DNA of 24,672 bases from a virus, in the IMG/VR virus record IMGVR_UViG_3300048919_000202, positions 1 through 24,672 of that record; one strand, 5' to 3'. Positions 15,839-22,889 of this stretch are shown piece by piece (position 1 is the stretch's first letter; every line of letters starts with the position of its first letter). Position numbers and translations under genes: made by a program. The notes under the pieces are model-generated. The model did no database searches. It was not told the DNA's origin and saw only the letters and a program-made list of their open reading frames with translations.

Positions 15839-16011
15839 GGCGCGCGGGTGTCGCGGTTGCTGCTGTGCAACGGTTTCTGCCCGGGCTTCAGTTCCCAGGC
15901 CCACACCGACTGGCACTGGCCGTTGGTACACAGCCGGACGAACTGCGTGGCGATGTCGCTCAGTGGCTCGCCGCAACCGGGGCAGGGCTTACCTTGTGGG
16001 GCTTCAAACAT
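15835..16011 (-). CDS. 58-residue zinc-finger protein, Ogr/Delta-like
   Basis: The frame runs from ATG 16011 to TGA 15837-15835. Four cysteines form CPGC (Cys10, Cys13) and CTNGQC (Cys28, Cys33), spaced as in the small Ogr/Delta-type phage zinc fingers, followed by an aromatic VWAWEL strand. Ogr/Delta proteins activate late transcription in P2 and P4, but the match here is short and only suggestive. AAGG about 11 bases upstream is a modest ribosome site. The stop overlaps the next start as ATGA, which supports both genes. Confidence 0.6.
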   Translation of the reverse strand: MFEAPQGKPCPGCGEPLSDIATQFVRLCTNGQCQSVWAWELKPGQKPLHSSNRDTRAP

Positions 16012-16029
16012 GGATGGGCCTTGTGGGTT

Positions 16030-16045
16030 GGGCGCCGTAGCGCCC
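16030..16045 (-). other. intercistronic GC-rich hairpin
   Basis: GGGCGC and GCGCCC form a perfect six-base-pair stem with a four-base loop, placed between the coiled-coil gene (ends 16058) and the zinc-finger gene (starts 16011). No U-tract follows on the - strand, so it more likely affects mRNA stability or lowers downstream expression than terminates transcription. Confidence 0.4.
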
Positions 16046-16057
16046 GGTTATGGTGGA

Positions 16058-17212
16058 TTAGTAAGTGATGGTGACGGCTGGGATTTGCTGCTTGATGATC
16101 GCGGTGATGATCGCCTTGGCTTCATCCGGCATAAGGAATGCTTCAGGCTGCCCGTCGCCGGACAGGTTGATCTTTAGGAGGGCTTCGAGTGCAGCCTTGT
16201 TGATCGCCCCGCAATGCGCGCGGTTGGCGGCGCGGGCTTCATCGTCGCGGCGCTGCTGGTCCGCCTCGGCCTGTTGCTGGCGATCCTTGGCGGCCTGATC
16301 GTCCAGCACCTTCTGCCGGGCATCGGCGGCGGCCTTCTCTTCGCGCTGCTGTGACTGGCGGCGCTCGTCCGCAAGTTTCTGCTCGGCATCGGCTAAGGCC
16401 TGCTTATTTCGGCGCGCAGTGTCCTCGGCATCCCGCACACGCTTGGCGTCGGCGTCGCGCTGCTCCTGCTGCTGTTTCTCGTTGCGCTCGCGTTCTTCCT
16501 TCACGGCCAGTTCGGCGGCGTCCTTGATCTTCTTTTCTTCTTCGAGGGCGGCGATCTTGCGGCGGTTCTCGACCAGCTCGGCCTGTTCGTTTTCGTACTG
16601 CTGACGCTTGGCCAGCGCCTCGGTCAGCACGGTGATGCCATAGGCGCGCTTTTGTTCAGCTTCTTCCAGGCGGTGGCCGAAGTCCTCAACGGTCAACGGC
16701 TCTTGCTCCAGGCCGAACAAGGCGCCTTGAATCTCGTCAGCGGTGGCGTCAGCGGCCAGGGTGAAGCGCGCCACCACCTGGTCAATGCCTGCTTGCAAGC
16801 GATCCTCTTCGGCGTCGCGCGCGGCTTGCCATTCGTTCAGCGGCTTGCGCACCTCATCGCGCAGGGCGTTCATATCCGTCTCGAACTTGCGCAGCTCGGC
16901 CTCGATCACTTTCGGCTGCTCTTTGAGCTTCTTCAGGTACAGCCGGCCCGCATCGTCAACCGCCGTCTTGGAGCGCGCCACGGTGGCCGCCAGCGAGGCT
17001 ATGCGCTTGCGGCCCTTGTCGGTGCTCAGGTCCGGCACTTCATTGATCACCGCGGCGCGAGCAGCGTCGACGAATTGCTTCAGGCTGTTGTGACCGAAGA
17101 TCGTCGGCGCCTTCTCGGCGGAAATCTCCGGCAGTTTAATCAGGTCGGTGACCGGGGTTTCGGTGGTGGCTTCAGCGGCGGCGTCCGCTGCTTTGGTTTT
17201 TCTGGCTGCCAT
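16058..17212 (-). CDS. long coiled-coil protein of the recombination operon (DUF1351-like)
   Basis: A 384-residue, highly charged protein. An N-terminal globular part (about 25-150: FGHNSLKQF..., ending in PLNEWQAARDAEEDRL) resembles DUF1351-type phage proteins that accompany RecT or nuclease genes. A very long coiled coil rich in Lys, Glu, Gln and Ala (about 185-335) precedes a conserved tail ending PAVTITY. There is no membrane segment. GAGG nine bases before ATG 17212 fits. Position between RecT/HTH and the small genes suggests a recombination or replication accessory role, but no enzymatic motif is seen and the family assignment is tentative. Confidence 0.7.
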   Translation of the reverse strand: MAARKTKAADAAAEATTETPVTDLIKLPEISAEKAPTIFGHNSLKQFVDAARAAVINEVPDLSTDKGRKRIASLAATVARSKTAVDDAGRLYLKKLKEQPKVIEAELRKFETDMNALRDEVRKPLNEWQAARDAEEDRLQAGIDQVVARFTLAADATADEIQGALFGLEQEPLTVEDFGHRLEEAEQKRAYGITVLTEALAKRQQYENEQAELVENRRKIAALEEEKKIKDAAELAVKEERERNEKQQQEQRDADAKRVRDAEDTARRNKQALADAEQKLADERRQSQQREEKAAADARQKVLDDQAAKDRQQQAEADQQRRDDEARAANRAHCGAINKAALEALLKINLSGDGQPEAFLMPDEAKAIITAIIKQQIPAVTITY

Positions 17213-17241
17213 GTCGTGATGCCTCTGTGTGTTGTGGTGGG

Positions 17242-17517
17242 TTAGGCGGTTTTGGGTTTGCGGGCTTTAACACCGGCCTGACGCTGCGTGTCGGTCAGCG
17301 TGCCTTTCGCCGGCTGGCTGCGTGTGCCAGGCTCTTCGGCGTGGTCTTCCTCGTACTGCGCCACGTCGCTCAGGCGGTAACCGATCTTGTTGCCGAGGCT
17401 TACCCGCTTCGGACCTTTGCCGTCGTTGAACCAGTTTTGCAGGGTGCGCGGCGTCATGTTCCAACGCGCAGCCAGCTCCTTTTGCGTCAAAACGCGGTCT
17501 TCAGTGTTAGCGGTCAT
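17242..17517 (-). CDS. small HTH DNA-binding protein (MerR/excisionase-like)
   Basis: Starting at ATG 17517, the 91-residue product has LTQKELAARWNMTPRTLQNW (about residues 10-29), a winged helix-turn-helix of the excisionase/MerR-like type, followed by GPKRVSLGNKIGYRLSDVAQYEE that completes the wing. The tail is basic and disordered. The start overlaps the end of recT by 11 bases, showing operon coupling; an in-frame ATG at 17568 lies further inside recT and is less likely. It could be an excisionase or an operon regulator. No integrase is in the window to decide. Confidence 0.78.
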   Translation of the reverse strand: MTANTEDRVLTQKELAARWNMTPRTLQNWFNDGKGPKRVSLGNKIGYRLSDVAQYEEDHAEEPGTRSQPAKGTLTDTQRQAGVKARKPKTA

Positions 17518-18436
17518 ACTCGGGGCACTCGTCAAGGTTAGGGGTGTCGTCGCCAAAATACGGCTCATCGACGGGTTGTTGTTGGGTTTGTGGTTCCGGC
17601 GTCACGTCGTCGGCTGGTTTTTCTTTGTTGATGATCGCCTGCAAGCGCGACGGCTGGCCGGGCTTGTGCTCGACCTTCGGCGGCTGCGTATCCTGCTCCA
17701 GGTCGAAGTTCATGGCCTGGTTATCGTGCTCGATCACGCGCGACAGGTCTTCGCTGTCCGTTGGCAGCTGCTTAAAGGCGCGCTTGATCACAGCCTTGAT
17801 TGCAAACTGATCCTCCCAGTTGTTCCAGCCTGGGCCATTCTTGGATTTGGACATGGAACGCACAGCAGCGATGTCGCGGGCGTTCATCACCTCGCGTTTC
17901 ACCTCGCCGTTGTTCAGCTTGATGATGCAGTAGGCAGCGATCACCGGACCGGCATCGTCGGCGCCCATGTACGGCTTGTGCACAATGCGCGGCTGATCAC
18001 CTCGCTCGTACTCAAACACGTCCTTCTGACGCACAGCCACACCGTCGACCATGGCCACGTCGCCGGTGCGGTAGAGGATGTTGATCAGGCCGCGGACCAT
18101 CGGCATGTACTGGGCTTGCTTCTCCCAAATGGCCGGGCAATTCTTTTTGGCGACGTTGCAGTTGTAGACCTGAATCACCGCCTCTTTGCCATCCGGCAGT
18201 AAGCCGTCCTTGGCCGCCAGCATGATCGAGCCCATCAGCGACGTCGAGGTGCAGGTCAGCAGCTCCGGGTTCATGCTCACCACGGTTAGCGCGGTGCGAA
18301 TGAAGCGGTCGACATCGATGCCTTGCGGCAGCTGCGCGGCGATCTGCTCGCGCTGGCCACCGGTTAACATCTTCTTGAAGCCTTGGGCCGGGCTTAGCGG
18401 CTTTTTGTCGTCGGTGGTGGTTACGGTGGTGCTCAT
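17507..18436 (-). CDS. recT: RecT-family single-strand annealing protein
   Basis: A 309-residue protein with clear RecT features: the PQGIDVDRFIRTALTVV block with downstream CTSTSLMGSIMLAAKDGLLPDG (about residues 38-82), YMPMVRGLINILYRTG, and the WNNWEDQFAIKAVIKRAFK segment (about 205-223). The C-terminus from about 240 is disordered and acidic. RecT anneals complementary single strands exposed by its partner exonuclease, here the YqaJ protein encoded just upstream in the same operon (30-base gap, GAGG ribosome site). An SSB in the divergent operon could complete the set. Confidence 0.95.
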   Translation of the reverse strand: MSTTVTTTDDKKPLSPAQGFKKMLTGGQREQIAAQLPQGIDVDRFIRTALTVVSMNPELLTCTSTSLMGSIMLAAKDGLLPDGKEAVIQVYNCNVAKKNCPAIWEKQAQYMPMVRGLINILYRTGDVAMVDGVAVRQKDVFEYERGDQPRIVHKPYMGADDAGPVIAAYCIIKLNNGEVKREVMNARDIAAVRSMSKSKNGPGWNNWEDQFAIKAVIKRAFKQLPTDSEDLSRVIEHDNQAMNFDLEQDTQPPKVEHKPGQPSRLQAIINKEKPADDVTPEPQTQQQPVDEPYFGDDTPNLDECPEYDR

Positions 18437-18466
18437 GCTGAAAGCCTCGGAACGGTTAAAGGGTGG

Positions 18467-19456
18467 TTACTTCTTCGGGTAAATCCGCATCATGCGGTGG
18501 CCAGAACGGGCGCCCAGGCGCTGGCCAATGTGCGCAGGGGTGATCAAGGTGCCGGCGCTGTCCTTGGTGGTGCCGGCGCTGATGCTGTAACCCGGGACCA
18601 GCACCTTGGCGTTGTGGCCGATGACGGTCAGGATTTCCGCCTTGAGCGCGCTTTTCTTATCGTCGGCAGCCTTGTATTCCTTGCCGGCCGCTTCGTGCAA
18701 AGCAATCAACTCTTTCAAGCGCGCGTTGTCGCCCATGTCGACGGTCTTGCCGTTGTCCTGGTACAGCAGCTGCGCGATGGTGTCGCCGTCGGCGCTGAAG
18801 TCCGGGGCCGGGGCCTTGCCGATGTCGACGCTGTGCCAGAACTCGCCGACCTTGTCGATGATGGCGCGGCCAATCGAGCGGTCCCGCTGGCGCATGAACG
18901 GCATCGGGGCGTTACCACCCACCAGCGGCGCGATCAAGGTCCACTCCATGTCCGCCGTCTCTTGCTGGTGTTGCACCTGCAATTCGATGTGCGGCGGCGC
19001 TTCCATGATGTGATCGTCGGCGATCCACGCACGCTTGAATTGCAGGCCGTCGACGTTCTTCACTTCCATGATGCCCGGGCCGTTTTCACGGAAGGCATCG
19101 CGGTAGGTTTCGTCGGTGCCGGTGTAGTCCTCGGCCAGGCCGACGATCTTGAAGTCGAACGACGAGCCCATGCGCAACTCAGGAATGCGGGCATAAATTT
19201 TGAACGGCTCAACGAGCAGGCCGGTGTCTTCGGCGATACCGTAGGCAATCGCGGCTTCCAGACGGTTGCCCCAGCGGATGCGATCGTTGAGCTCAAAGTC
19301 AGCCTCAAGCTGGCCGGTCTTGGCGTGAAAAAGGCTGTACGGCGTGGCATACGGCGAGCAGCCAAACAGGGCCGACACCTCGGTGGACGTCAGATCTTGT
19401 TGGCGCATGCCCAGCCATTCGGCTTCGGTGGTAAAGGTCAGGAAATCGCGTTTCAT
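18467..19456 (-). CDS. YqaJ-family phage exonuclease
   Basis: A 329-residue nuclease of the lambda-exonuclease/YqaJ fold (PF09588). Core residues visible are the LTSTEVSALFG start motif (about 22-32), RWGNRLEAAIA with Glu67, SSFDF with Asp101, MEVKNVDG with Glu131 and Lys133, and the ELQVQHQ motif near 158-164. These are the metal-binding D-(E)xK set and bridging Gln/Glu. It would resect double-strand ends to give single strands for RecT. It is the first gene after the leftward promoter, with AGAGG six bases before ATG 19456. The C-terminal 90 residues are helical and probably mediate interaction. Confidence 0.93.
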   Translation of the reverse strand: MKRDFLTFTTEAEWLGMRQQDLTSTEVSALFGCSPYATPYSLFHAKTGQLEADFELNDRIRWGNRLEAAIAYGIAEDTGLLVEPFKIYARIPELRMGSSFDFKIVGLAEDYTGTDETYRDAFRENGPGIMEVKNVDGLQFKRAWIADDHIMEAPPHIELQVQHQQETADMEWTLIAPLVGGNAPMPFMRQRDRSIGRAIIDKVGEFWHSVDIGKAPAPDFSADGDTIAQLLYQDNGKTVDMGDNARLKELIALHEAAGKEYKAADDKKSALKAEILTVIGHNAKVLVPGYSISAGTTKDSAGTLITPAHIGQRLGARSGHRMMRIYPKK

Positions 19457-19489
19457 GGATGCCTCTAAGGTGGTGATAGGTGAGTCGCT

Positions 19490-19518
19490 ATAATGGCGAA
19501 TCTGTTTCGCCTTGGCAA
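19490..19518 (-). promoter_or_regulatory. leftward early promoter of the recombination operon
   Basis: On the - strand, TTGCCA (five of six to TTGACA) and CATTAT (four of six to TATAAT) are separated by exactly 17 bases. The start point would fall about 25 bases before ATG 19456. It lies only about 30 bases after the repressor stop on the same strand, so the operon may also receive readthrough from the repressor transcript. Confidence 0.7.
19495..19511. promoter_or_regulatory. 17-bp dyad operator in the leftward promoter spacer
   Basis: GGCGAA and TTCGCC are perfect inverted repeats around five bases, making a 17-bp odd-centred dyad that sits precisely between the -35 and -10. This is the size and position of lambdoid repressor operators. 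The adjacent CI-like protein is the natural candidate to bind it, by inference. Confidence 0.6.
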
Positions 19519-19524
19519 CAGCAA

Positions 19525-19543
19525 TTTTCGCTTAAAGCGTGAA
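19525..19543. promoter_or_regulatory. imperfect 19-bp dyad upstream of the leftward -35
   Basis: TTTTCGCTT (19525-19533) and AAGCGTGAA (19535-19543) are inverted repeats with seven of nine positions paired around a central A. It lies just upstream of the -35 and just after the repressor stop. It might be a second regulator site; it is too weak a hairpin, and lacks a U-run, to be a convincing terminator for the repressor gene. Confidence 0.35.
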
Positions 19544-19551
19544 GATATTCG

Positions 19552-20127
19552 TTACATGCGCGACAGCAGCACCGGCGATGCCCATTCCAGCGCCACCGAT
19601 TCGGCTGTGTACGGCCCTGACAGGTTGAAGGTGCCAAGCTGATAGCCGCGCCGCACCGTGGCCAGCACCATGGCGCCGCCTTCGATCTTGACGTAACAGA
19701 AGCGCCCCACCGCATCGCCCGCGACTTCCGTTGGGCGCACGCAAAAGAACGACCATCCATCGAGCCAGGCATTTACCGAGTCGGCAGTGTGCGCTTGCAA
19801 CGCGATCACCCCTTCCGGCAATCCATCGGGTGACGGCGTGCGCGCGGGCTTGGCCAGCAGCTCGACGGTGCCGTCACCGCGCATCACCCCCACCATCGGC
19901 AAGCGCGTATCACGCACCCCGGCAATTCCAGCCGCCTCGGCGATCCTGGCCAATGGCACGCCGAAGATTTTCCCCAGTTGATTGGCTTCCTCTAACTGCA
20001 TGCGCCGCTTGCCGGAAAAGGTCAGCGACAACTGTGAGTGCCCCATGCCCATTTTGGTGGCGACGGCGCGCAAGGAGAGTTTTTGTTGCGCCATCAATGC
20101 TTTGAAAAAACGTTTATCGACGATCAT
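19552..20127 (-). CDS. CI-like phage repressor
   Basis: The 191-residue product starts at ATG 20127 behind GAGG; a longer frame exists upstream but lacks a ribosome site. An N-terminal helix-turn-helix (about residues 16-60: LSLRAVATKMGMGHSQLSLTFSGKRR) resembles XRE/lambda repressors. The C-terminal half (about 115-191) has beta-strand patterns reminiscent of the LexA/S24 fold, but I cannot find the Ser and Lys catalytic dyad, so RecA-stimulated self-cleavage is doubtful. It diverges from the AlpA-type gene and shares a control region holding a 17-bp dyad. It is the likely master of lysogeny, repressing both early operons. Confidence 0.85.
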   Translation of the reverse strand: MIVDKRFFKALMAQQKLSLRAVATKMGMGHSQLSLTFSGKRRMQLEEANQLGKIFGVPLARIAEAAGIAGVRDTRLPMVGVMRGDGTVELLAKPARTPSPDGLPEGVIALQAHTADSVNAWLDGWSFFCVRPTEVAGDAVGRFCYVKIEGGAMVLATVRRGYQLGTFNLSGPYTAESVALEWASPVLLSRM

Positions 20128-20142
20128 GGGATGCCTCACATG

Positions 20143-20189
20143 CTTATAAGTGCGCAAAGGTGTTGCGCTGGCCATCGCCCGGTTATAAG
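20143..20189. promoter_or_regulatory. divergent promoter region between repressor and alpA-type gene
   Basis: Two near-identical TATAAG -10 elements face away from each other: one on the - strand within 20143-20150 for the repressor, one on the + strand at 20184-20189 for the rightward operon. Neither has a good -35 at 17 bases. The repressor start would give a very short leader, comparable to lambda PRM. The assignment of strand and start is inferred from the -10 match only. Confidence 0.5.
20152..20168. promoter_or_regulatory. 17-bp dyad operator between the divergent -10 elements
   Basis: GCGCAA and TTGCGC are perfect inverted repeats around five bases. The dyad has the same length and geometry as the one in the leftward promoter, and shares the outer G...C and inner AA...TT positions, but differs in the middle of each arm. 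It would cover the spacer of the repressor promoter and the -35 area of the rightward promoter. Confidence 0.55.
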
Positions 20190-20234
20190 ATGGAACCACA
20201 CCAAACCATAGCGAACCAACAAGAGGCTAGCAGC

Positions 20235-20429
20235 ATGATTGAAAGGCTGCTGAAAAAATCGGAAGTTGAACAGCTCACCAGCTTGTCAGCCTCTGAAATT
20301 GTTCGGCAAGAGAAGGCGGGGACATTCCCCAAACGGATCAAGATCGGGGCGCAGCGTAGCGCCTGGGTTGGTTCTGAAATCGACGCCTGGATTCAGGCGA
20401 AAATCAAGACAGCAAGGAGTGAGGGTTAG
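20235..20429 (+). CDS. AlpA-family transcriptional regulator
   Basis: A 64-residue protein starting at ATG 20235 with AAGAGG eight bases upstream. The sequence KKSEVEQLTSLSASEIVRQE followed by GTFPKRIKIGAQRSAWVGSEIDAWIQ is the full AlpA domain (PF05930), a small MerR-like winged helix. As the first gene of the rightward early operon it holds the place of Cro or an excisionase/activator. AlpA proteins activate integrase or excision genes in some prophages, but no target is in the window. It is followed immediately by ssb with no gap. Confidence 0.88.
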   Translation: MIERLLKKSEVEQLTSLSASEIVRQEKAGTFPKRIKIGAQRSAWVGSEIDAWIQAKIKTARSEG

Positions 20430-20951
20430 ATGGCAGATTTGAACGAATGGCAAGGCATAGGCCGGCTTGGTAAAGAAATTGAGCTGCGTTTCTTGGGTAA
20501 CGGTGATGCCGTGGCCAGCTTCAGCATCGCCTGCGATGACAGCTACAAGGACAAGCAAACCGGGGCCAAGGTCGAGCGCACCGAGTGGGTTCGTTGTGTG
20601 GCGTTCCGCCAATCCGCCGAGTTCCTGGCTGAATGGCTGCGCAAAGGCAACCGCGTGTTGATCAAGGGCAAGCTGAAAACCCGTGAGTATGACAAGGATG
20701 GCGTGAAGCATTACGTCACCGAGATTCATGCGGATCGCGGCACGCAGATTATTGACTGGCCCGAGCGCGACCAGAACCAAACGCAGCAACAGCAGCGCCC
20801 GGTTAATCAGCAGCAACAACGCCCGGCGCAGAACAGCCAGCAACAACAGTCGCGCCCGGCCGGTAACGGTCAGCAGCAACAACGCAATCAGCAGGCCGCA
20901 CCACAACCGCAACCCGACTTCGACAGCTTTGATGACGATATACCGTTCTAA
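20430..20951 (+). CDS. ssb: single-stranded DNA-binding protein
   Basis: A 173-residue SSB. The OB-fold spans about residues 1-112, with GRLGKEIELRFLGNGDAVASF and the typical WVRCVAFRQSAEFLAEWLRKG block. A long Gln-rich linker (about 113-160) follows, then the acidic interaction tip ending DDDIPF. It would coat phage single strands and recruit host repair and replication proteins through the tip. ATG directly follows the alpA-type stop. The many CAG/CAA/CAACAA codons make a simple repeat tract in DNA at about 20780-20910. Confidence 0.96.
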   Translation: MADLNEWQGIGRLGKEIELRFLGNGDAVASFSIACDDSYKDKQTGAKVERTEWVRCVAFRQSAEFLAEWLRKGNRVLIKGKLKTREYDKDGVKHYVTEIHADRGTQIIDWPERDQNQTQQQQRPVNQQQQRPAQNSQQQQSRPAGNGQQQQRNQQAAPQPQPDFDSFDDDIPF

Positions 20952-21004
20952 GTGTTTGATTTATAACAACTTTCCGTCATAACTAGTATTCAGAGGCATC
21001 ATCC

Positions 21005-22144
21005 ATGTTCTTCAAAAACGTTATCGCTTACCGCCTTACCCAAACCATCGCTTTCGACGTCGCCGAACTGGAAGAGTTGTTGGCCGGTAAGGCGCACCGC
21101 GAGCCGGCATCGCAGGAACTGTCTACCTACGGTTTCGTTTCTCCATTCAAAAACGCCTTGGTGGAAACAGCGCTGGCACCGTCCGGCGAGTACCTGCTGA
21201 TTGCCGCGAAGAAGACCGAGCGCATCCTGCCCGGCAACGTGATCCGCGACGAGCTGAAAAAGAAGGTTGACGCGATCGAGTTTGAACAGCAGCGCAAGAT
21301 CTACAAAAAGGAACGTGACCAGATCAAGGATGAAATCATTCAGGAATTCCTACCGCGGGCTTTCCTTCGCTCGAAAGTAACCCATGCCCTGATCATGCCG
21401 GCCGCTGGCTTAGTCTTGGTTGATGCCAGTTCGCCGAAGGTCGCAGAGGATATTCTGTCTACCCTGCGTGAAGTGCTCGGCAGCCTTCCGGTTCGACCGC
21501 TGTCCGTGAAGATCGCTCCCGTCGCAACCATGACTGATTGGGTCAAGGTCCAGAAGGCTGCCGATGACTTTTTCGTGCTCGATGAGTGCGAAATGCGCGA
21601 CACCCACGAAGACGGCGGCACGGTAAAGTGCAAAGGCCAAGACCTGACCAGTAACGAAATCGAGGGGCACATCGCCACCGGGAAACTGGTCACCAAGCTG
21701 TCGTTGGCATGGAAAGATAAGTTCTCGTTCATGCTCGACGACAAGCTGGTTATCAAGCGCCTGCGCTTTGAAGATTTGTTGCAGGACCAGGCCGAAGCCG
21801 ATGGCGGTGATGACGCGCACGGCCAGCTGGTTGCATCGCTGATCATCATGGCCGGAGCCTTCGTTGAATTTTTCCCGGCCCTGCTCGATGCCTTGGGTGG
21901 CGAAGAGCTTCCGCAAGGGATTGATGTTGGTTCCGCCGACTTCGACGAACTCGCCGATCAGGAAAAGCTCGACCTGACCGAAGCCATAAAGTTTGTCCGT
22001 GAGAGTGGTAAGGCTTCGATCAGTGCGATTCAGCGCAAATTCACATGGGGTTATAACCGCGCGGCCCGGATGATCGAAGCACTTGAAAATGCCGGGGTGG
22101 TGACGCAGATGAACACCAACGGCTCGCGCGAAGTGATTCAATAA
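21005..22144 (+). CDS. rdgC: RdgC-like recombination protein fused to an FtsK-gamma DNA-binding domain
   Basis: A 379-residue protein. Residues about 1-300 match RdgC, a ring-forming DNA-binding protein that restrains Rec[13 protein letters not shown] at the start, [22 protein letters not shown], and LPRAFLRSK followed by the [12 protein letters not shown] block. Residues 324-379 are a separate winged helix with [31 protein letters not shown] and MNTNGSREV, which is the FtsK gamma domain that reads KOPS sequences in host chromosomes. Ordinary RdgC is about 300 residues and lacks this tail. AGAGG eight bases before ATG 21005 fits. The fusion suggests DNA-sequence-directed loading; that is inference. 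Confidence 0.92.
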   Translation: MFFKNVIAYRLTQTIAFDVAELEELLAGKAHREPASQELSTYGFVSPFKNALVETALAPSGEYLLIAAKKTERILPGNVIRDELKKKVDAIEFEQQRKIYKKERDQIKDEIIQEFLPRAFLRSKVTHALIMPAAGLVLVDASSPKVAEDILSTLREVLGSLPVRPLSVKIAPVATMTDWVKVQKAADDFFVLDECEMRDTHEDGGTVKCKGQDLTSNEIEGHIATGKLVTKLSLAWKDKFSFMLDDKLVIKRLRFEDLLQDQAEADGGDDAHGQLVASLIIMAGAFVEFFPALLDALGGEELPQGIDVGSADFDELADQEKLDLTEAIKFVRESGKASISAIQRKFTWGYNRAARMIEALENAGVVTQMNTNGSREVIQ

Positions 22145-22416
22145 TGACCTACCGGGTTGACTGGAAACTGCATTACCAGTCGCCCCGGATTCGCGGCAAG
22201 CGCTTCGCACCGAAGCGCCCCGTATCCTGGCGCGGCAGTGTTTCAATGGTGTACATCGAGGGTGACAAACGGGTGACCGATGAACGTCAATGGGTGTCGC
22301 CGTTTCCGCTGAAGCGGGATCAGGCCTTGGACGTGATGCGGGCCATGCTGCAAGACATCATCGAGGAAAGCGGCCAGGGCGCCGTCGACGCGGCGTTTTG
22401 GATGGAGGTGACGTGA
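22144..22416 (+). CDS. 90-residue hypothetical protein
   Basis: The start overlaps the rdgC stop by one base (TAATG), and the stop overlaps the next GTG start, so it is part of the coupled operon. The product is basic at the N-terminus (YRVDWKLHYQSPRIRGKRF), with a beta-rich first half and an amphipathic helix at about residues 57-76. No cysteines or membrane segment are present. I do not recognise the family. Nucleic-acid binding is possible but unsupported beyond charge. Confidence 0.68.
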   Translation: MTYRVDWKLHYQSPRIRGKRFAPKRPVSWRGSVSMVYIEGDKRVTDERQWVSPFPLKRDQALDVMRAMLQDIIEESGQGAVDAAFWMEVT

Positions 22417-22889
22417 GTAAATATTACTTCCGAAAAATGCCAGGCGGCACGCTGGTGCCGGACAACGACGAAACCGTCGAGCGCCTGCAAAAGATCAAGA
22501 CCGGCGCGGTGGTCAGTTGCGAGATTGCCCAGCCGCGCAACTACAAGTTTTTGCAGAAGACGATTTGTTTGTACCGCTACTGTTTTGACGTGTTCGCCGA
22601 GCAGATGGAAGACAGCCATTTGGAATACCTGGGCATGAAGGCGGCGCCGTCCTTCGACCGCTTCCGGCATGACCTGACGATTCTGGCCGGGCACTACACG
22701 GCTACTTTTGACATCCAGGGCAAACTGAAGCTGGAAGCCAAGAGCCTGAGCTACGGCAAGTGTTCGGAAGAAGAGGCCGAACGCATCTACAACGACGTGA
22801 TTAACGCCGCACTGAAGCAAGTCTTCAAGCTGAGCATGACCGAAGATGAGTTGAAAAAGATCGTCGATCAGATATTGGGGTACGCATGA
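22413..22889 (+). CDS. DUF1367 family phage protein
   Basis: GTG 22413, behind a strong GGAGGT, gives a 158-residue product. The YYFRKMPGGTLVPDNDE start followed by QPRNYKFLQKTICLY (about residues 34-48) is the DUF1367 signature (PF07105), a family found among early genes of lambdoid phages near recombination genes. The C-terminal half is helical and ends in an amphipathic helix ([17 protein letters not shown]). Biochemical function is unknown. Both ends overlap neighbours (GTGA and ATGA). Confidence 0.88.
   Translation: MSKYYFRKMPGGTLVPDNDETVERLQKIKTGAVVSCEIAQPRNYKFLQKTICLYRYCFDVFAEQMEDSHLEYLGMKAAPSFDRFRHDLTILAGHYTATFDIQGKLKLEAKSLSYGKCSEEEAERIYNDVINAALKQVFKLSMTEDELKKIVDQILGYA

Noticed and set aside
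15980-15987. GGGCAGGG, a perfect KOPS match, as a target for the RdgC-FtsK-gamma fusion
   Set aside because: A seven-defined-base motif is expected a few times by chance in a window this size, and this one lies inside a coding gene.
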